Part shown: positions 12,769 through 15,795 of the stretch, one piece after another | Layout: every line of letters starts with the position of its first letter | Numbering within the stretch: position 1 is the first letter of the stretch | Position numbers and translations under genes: made by a program | The notes under the pieces: model-generated | Told to the model about the DNA's origin: nothing | The model's input: only the letters and a program-made list of their open reading frames with translations | Database searches by the model: none | Assembly (NCBI GenBank): GCA_022707725.1 | Contig: JAKJAB010000041.1 | Coordinates: forward strand, 1-15,795 | Origin: Chloroflexota bacterium | GTDB lineage: Bacteria > Chloroflexota > Anaerolineae > B4-G1 > SLSP01 | Reading direction: 5' to 3' | Length of the DNA: 15,795 nucleotides

Positions 12769-15411
12769 CTAAGGCACCACCGTCGGGTCAGAAATGCGCG
12801 GCACTGTGGCAGCGTCGAGGAACTGTGTCAGCCGTTTGTTGAAGTAGAGTTGCACCGTTCCGACCGGGCCGCTGCGGTGTTTGGAGATCATCAAATCAGC
12901 GATGTTGGGCTGCTCCGTGTGCTCGTTGTATAACTCCTCGCGGTAAATGAACATCACGATGTCCGCGTCCTGCTCCAGACTATTATGCACAATGATGTCG
13001 CCTGCGACGAAGTTATGATGTCCGGGCACGGTCAAGTCGTAGACATCTTCTTCGCCGTCTGGCTCAATACTGGCAATTCTGTCCCAATAGATGTCACTTT
13101 GGGCAAGGTTGATCAGTTCATCGCTAGCAACAATTCGTCCTATCCGCAAAGCTCTTTCACGACTCAAATTGCTTTTGTAGAGCTTTGTTCCACAGTATTG
13201 CATATCCAGTGCGGCTTGAAATTCACGTTGGCTCATGTCTAGCTTTTGTCGCGCCGGTTCGATAACGGATCGCCAAATTTGCTTAGGGACGACATCGCGG
13301 TTAGTGTTATGCGTTTTATCCTGATAGAAATCACGGATAGCCTGTGCTGCGGCTTGCTTTGTAGATAACACGTCCACTTTTTCAAGAAAAGTCATCACGT
13401 CAGGCTTACCCGTGATAGTCACATGCCATTGATCCCGCCCACGTTGCCCTTGAGGAACACAAGAAACCCGTGAAATGATGCTAAGTCGAAGTAAAAGGTG
13501 TTGAATATCTTGAGCTAAGCCAGCGCTGCTCGTAGCATAAGTAATAACAGCTCGCTGTCTCTTTTTACCGAAGACCCCCATTGTGCCATCCGTAGCCCAC
13601 AGATGACGCAGAAATCGAGCAATAGTCATTTCCGATTGCGCGAATAGGACTGCCGGTATTCTTTTCTCAAAAGAGCGATACCCCCAAATACCCAGAGCAT
13701 CCAGCCATTCTGCGACAGGGTTACGTTTACCATGCGTGAGGTGTTCAGAAGCACTAAGATAGACTTGCCACCATTGACGTTCACGCGCGATTCTGGGATC
13801 AACTGCATCGCCAAAAGCCGCACGGGCTAACTCCGCAACCTGCTCTGCCAATCCCCTATCATTGGTTGTATATTGCACAGTATGTCGCGGCAGCGTACAG
13901 CCATCTCCCAACAAGTGTCCCAGTAATGCTGCTTTTGCATCGCTAAAGTCTGTGTCAAGCGTATTTACTCTTTGCAAAGTTCGTGGCAAAGCGACATATT
14001 CTCCTGGCTTTAGGGCGTCCAGCCGTTTCCACCCTTCAATCGTGAGAAATTGGTGATTTGCCGAGGCCCTCACCTGACGGCCCAACTGGGTTACGAGCCG
14101 GAAAACAGGTTTGACGCCGGTATGCCAGGCTTTTTGTACTTGCGCCGGTTCTAATTTTCCGGTCTCTTCATTAAGAGCCATAACCTCTGCGCAATGTTGA
14201 TCCTGCACAAGATCGCGGATTGGCGCACGCCGGCCGTCAGCCAACTGGACTAACGTTTCGCCGGTCAGACAACCGCTCTCGCGCAAATCCGACAGCACCG
14301 GGCGCTTATCGGCGCGCTGTTCGACGGCGCGGGAGAGCTGCGAGGCGGTCATCAGCGGGATATCCAGCTCGCGGGCGATGCCTTTGAGGGAGCGCGAGAT
14401 GTAGGAGACCTCCTGCACGCGGTTGTCGGAGTGGATGTCGGAATTCATCAGTTGCAGGTAATCGACGAACACCATTTCCAGCGGTCGCTCGGAGGCCAAC
14501 CGCCGGCACTTGGTGCGCAGTTGCAGCACCGAGATAGAGGGCGTGTCGTCGATGTAAATCGGCAAGTCCGAGAGGTGGCCGATGGCATCCGCAAATCGCG
14601 GCCATTCTTCGTCCTGCAACTGCCCCAGGCGCAACCGCTGCGCGTCGATTTGGCTGATGGCGGCCACCATGCGCTGCGCCAACTGCTCCGCCGACATTTC
14701 CAGGCTGAAGACGGCGACCGTGCGCCCCTTTTCCGCCGCCTTGAGGGCAAAGGTAAGCATCAGCGACGTCTTGCCGACGCCGGGCCGCGCCGCCAGGATC
14801 AGCAAATCGGAGCGTTGGAAGCCGCCGAGCACGCGGTCCAGGTCGTGGAAGCCGGTGGGCACGCCCATCGGTTCGCCGCGGTGCGCGTAGAGGTATTCCA
14901 CGCGGTCGTAGTAGCGCTGCACAACTTCCTGAATGGGCTGGAGATCGCGGGTGGCGCGCTGCTGCGAAACGCCGAAGAGCGCCTGTTCGGACTTGTCCAC
15001 CACCTGATCGATGGGCAGTTTCTCGTCGTAAGCCAGGCGGGCGATGTCACTGACGGCGTCCAGCAAGCGGCGGCGGACGGCAGTCTGTTCGACCAGACGG
15101 CCATACGATTCGATGCTGACGGCGGAGGGGACGGCGTTGATCAATTGGGAGATGTAAGCCGCGCCGCCGACGGCTTCCAGTTGCTCGCGCTGTTCCAGCT
15201 CGGTCGTCAACGTGAGGAAGTCGATGGGATCGCGGCGGTCGTGGATGCGGATGATCGACTCATAAATCCAGCGGTGTTTCTGCAGGTAGAAATCTTCGGC
15301 TCGCAAAAAGGGCAGCACGCGAAAAATGCCCTCCGGATCGATGAGCAAAGCGCCGAGGACGGCTTCCTCGGCTTCGATATTATGAGGTACGGTTTTATCG
15401 GGAGTGGTCAT
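12769..15411 (-). CDS. dnaB: Replicative DNA helicase DnaB precursor interrupted by an intein
   Basis: The 880-residue precursor comprises an N-extein (1-380), an intein (381-810) and a C-extein (811-880); splicing would leave a 450-residue DnaB of normal size. Extein features are the N-terminal domain starting NIEAEEAVLGALLIDPE, Walker A ARPGVGKTS (208-216), FSLEMSAEQLAQRM (235-248), Walker B VFVDYLQL (314-321), and the QLSRAVEQR...PVLSDLRESG stretch just before the insertion. DnaB is the ring helicase that unwinds DNA ahead of the replisome. The ATG at 15411 lies 12 bp after the stop of the nuclease-family gene, so the two are likely co-transcribed. Only a weak ribosome binding site (GGTGTC) is visible. 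Confidence 0.97.
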   Translation of the reverse strand: MTTPDKTVPHNIEAEEAVLGALLIDPEGIFRVLPFLRAEDFYLQKHRWIYESIIRIHDRRDPIDFLTLTTELEQREQLEAVGGAAYISQLINAVPSAVSIESYGRLVEQTAVRRRLLDAVSDIARLAYDEKLPIDQVVDKSEQALFGVSQQRATRDLQPIQEVVQRYYDRVEYLYAHRGEPMGVPTGFHDLDRVLGGFQRSDLLILAARPGVGKTSLMLTFALKAAEKGRTVAVFSLEMSAEQLAQRMVAAISQIDAQRLRLGQLQDEEWPRFADAIGHLSDLPIYIDDTPSISVLQLRTKCRRLASERPLEMVFVDYLQLMNSDIHSDNRVQEVSYISRSLKGIARELDIPLMTASQLSRAVEQRADKRPVLSDLRESGCLTGETLVQLADGRRAPIRDLVQDQHCAEVMALNEETGKLEPAQVQKAWHTGVKPVFRLVTQLGRQVRASANHQFLTIEGWKRLDALKPGEYVALPRTLQRVNTLDTDFSDAKAALLGHLLGDGCTLPRHTVQYTTNDRGLAEQVAELARAAFGDAVDPRIARERQWWQVYLSASEHLTHGKRNPVAEWLDALGIWGYRSFEKRIPAVLFAQSEMTIARFLRHLWATDGTMGVFGKKRQRAVITYATSSAGLAQDIQHLLLRLSIISRVSCVPQGQRGRDQWHVTITGKPDVMTFLEKVDVLSTKQAAAQAIRDFYQDKTHNTNRDVVPKQIWRSVIEPARQKLDMSQREFQAALDMQYCGTKLYKSNLSRERALRIGRIVASDELINLAQSDIYWDRIASIEPDGEEDVYDLTVPGHHNFVAGDIIVHNSLEQDADIVMFIYREELYNEHTEQPNIADLMISKHRSGPVGTVQLYFNKRLTQFLDAATVPRISDPTVVP
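12982..14271 (-). other. DnaB intein with LAGLIDADG homing endonuclease (430 residues)
   Basis: The intein begins with Cys1 (CLTGETLVQL, DnaB residue 381) and ends with His429-Asn430 (DIIVHN), followed by Ser811 of the C-extein (SLEQDAD). Splicing blocks are present: B (ASANHQFLT, His73), F (EEDVYDLTVPGHHNF) and G. Two LAGLIDADG motifs, LLGHLLGDG (116-124) and FLRHLWATDG (220-229), keep their acidic residues D123 and D228, so the endonuclease may still be active. A segment near 343-375 (MSQREFQAAL, YCGTKLYKSN) probably contacts DNA. The insertion point matches that of the well-known Synechocystis DnaB intein, whose ends read similarly. The endonuclease part is visibly more AT-rich than the surrounding dnaB sequence. 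Confidence 0.95.
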
Positions 15412-15423
15412 AGCGACACCGTA

Positions 15424-15795
15424 TTAACTATCCTTGTTCGACGGTGATGTATCATCCAACGTACTGAGAAAGTCACGGAACACGCTCAAGTCTTTGTCGT
15501 CCTGGCCCTGGGGGCTGAGATCGCGCTCCGGGAACACGCCGGCCTCGTCCATCACCTCTTCGGCGACGTAGATGGGAACGTCCAAACGCACGGCAACAGC
15601 GATGGCGTCGCTGGGACGGCAATCGACCTCGCTGCGTTGACCTTTCACATCCAACACGAGCTGCGCAAAGAAGGTGTTATCGGCAAGCGCGTTGATGTGA
15701 ATGTAGAGCAGGTCCGCGTCCAGCGCATCCAGCACATTCACCAGCAGATCGTGCGTTTGCGGGCGCGGAATTTCGATGTTATTTAGGCGGTTGGC
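15424..15795 (-). CDS. Bifunctional nuclease (DUF151) family protein, 5' end cut by the window edge
   Basis: The frame is open from the right edge, so the start is missing; 123 residues are visible. The sequence shows the family core: IPRPQTHDLL near the edge, ADNTFFAQLVLD, VDCRPSDAIAVAVRLDVPIYV, then an acidic hydrophilic tail ending SPSNKDS. Proteins of this family have been described as having DNase and RNase activity, and in most bacteria the role is unclear. The GTG in VNVLD is an internal codon, not the start, because the family-typical THDLL precedes it in frame. It lies 12 bp upstream of dnaB on the same strand and is probably the first visible gene of the replication operon, whose promoter lies outside the window. 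Confidence 0.88.
   Translation of the reverse strand, partial: ANRLNNIEIPRPQTHDLLVNVLDALDADLLYIHINALADNTFFAQLVLDVKGQRSEVDCRPSDAIAVAVRLDVPIYVAEEVMDEAGVFPERDLSPQGQDDKDLSVFRDFLSTLDDTSPSNKDS

Noticed and set aside
12982..14271. The intein segment as a separate inserted gene or pseudogene
   Set aside because: It is in frame with both dnaB parts, has no start or stop of its own, and keeps all splicing residues.
14431..15447. A 338-codon plus-strand frame
   Set aside because: It is antisense to the DnaB N-extein, which is clearly coding, and has no domain.

Overview
The window reads as one chromosomal stretch of a GC-rich bacterium, most likely a member of the Chloroflexota (Anaerolineae-like). 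This is an inference. It rests on a Firmicutes-style primosome (DnaD-like protein plus a DnaI/DnaC-type loader next to dnaB), a NAL1-like trypsin-fold protein with a GVGxG-type N-terminal domain, and the general style of the membrane glycosyltransferase and left-handed beta-helix acyltransferase. No rRNA or tRNA gene, insertion sequence or CRISPR array is visible, and no gene-free stretch reaches 300 bases.

Left block (1-3850, minus strand): a cell-envelope or lipid/polysaccharide group. In transcription order it holds a beta-helix O-acyltransferase broken by a one-base frameshift, a family 2 glycosyltransferase with four C-terminal membrane segments, and a cobalamin-binding radical SAM enzyme that runs off the left edge. 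The acyltransferase and the glycosyltransferase carry the same roughly 41-base element in their 5' leaders (32 of 41 bases identical by hand count), which suggests shared regulation.

Central block (3950-8535, plus strand): five closely spaced genes that look like one transcription unit. They encode a soluble GAF histidine kinase with a degenerate receiver-like N-terminus, a lipoprotein with a LamG-like fold, a six-helix membrane protein, a 91-residue protein, and a trypsin-fold protease whose N-terminal domain is a paralogue of that 91-residue protein. A long hairpin at 8487-8535 closes this unit and the convergent one. This block is the best candidate here for an undescribed system.

Right block (8548-15795, minus strand): DNA replication and recombination. 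In transcription order: a bifunctional-nuclease (DUF151) gene cut by the right edge, dnaB with a 430-residue homing-endonuclease intein at the RESG/SLEQDAD site, a possible 31-residue small ORF, a DnaD-domain protein, a helicase-loader-like ATPase with two tandem AAA+ domains, then recA with its own promoter and a possible SOS box, and a ZIP metal transporter 8 bp downstream of recA. DnaB, the DnaD-like protein and the double loader plausibly act together in loading the replicative helicase.
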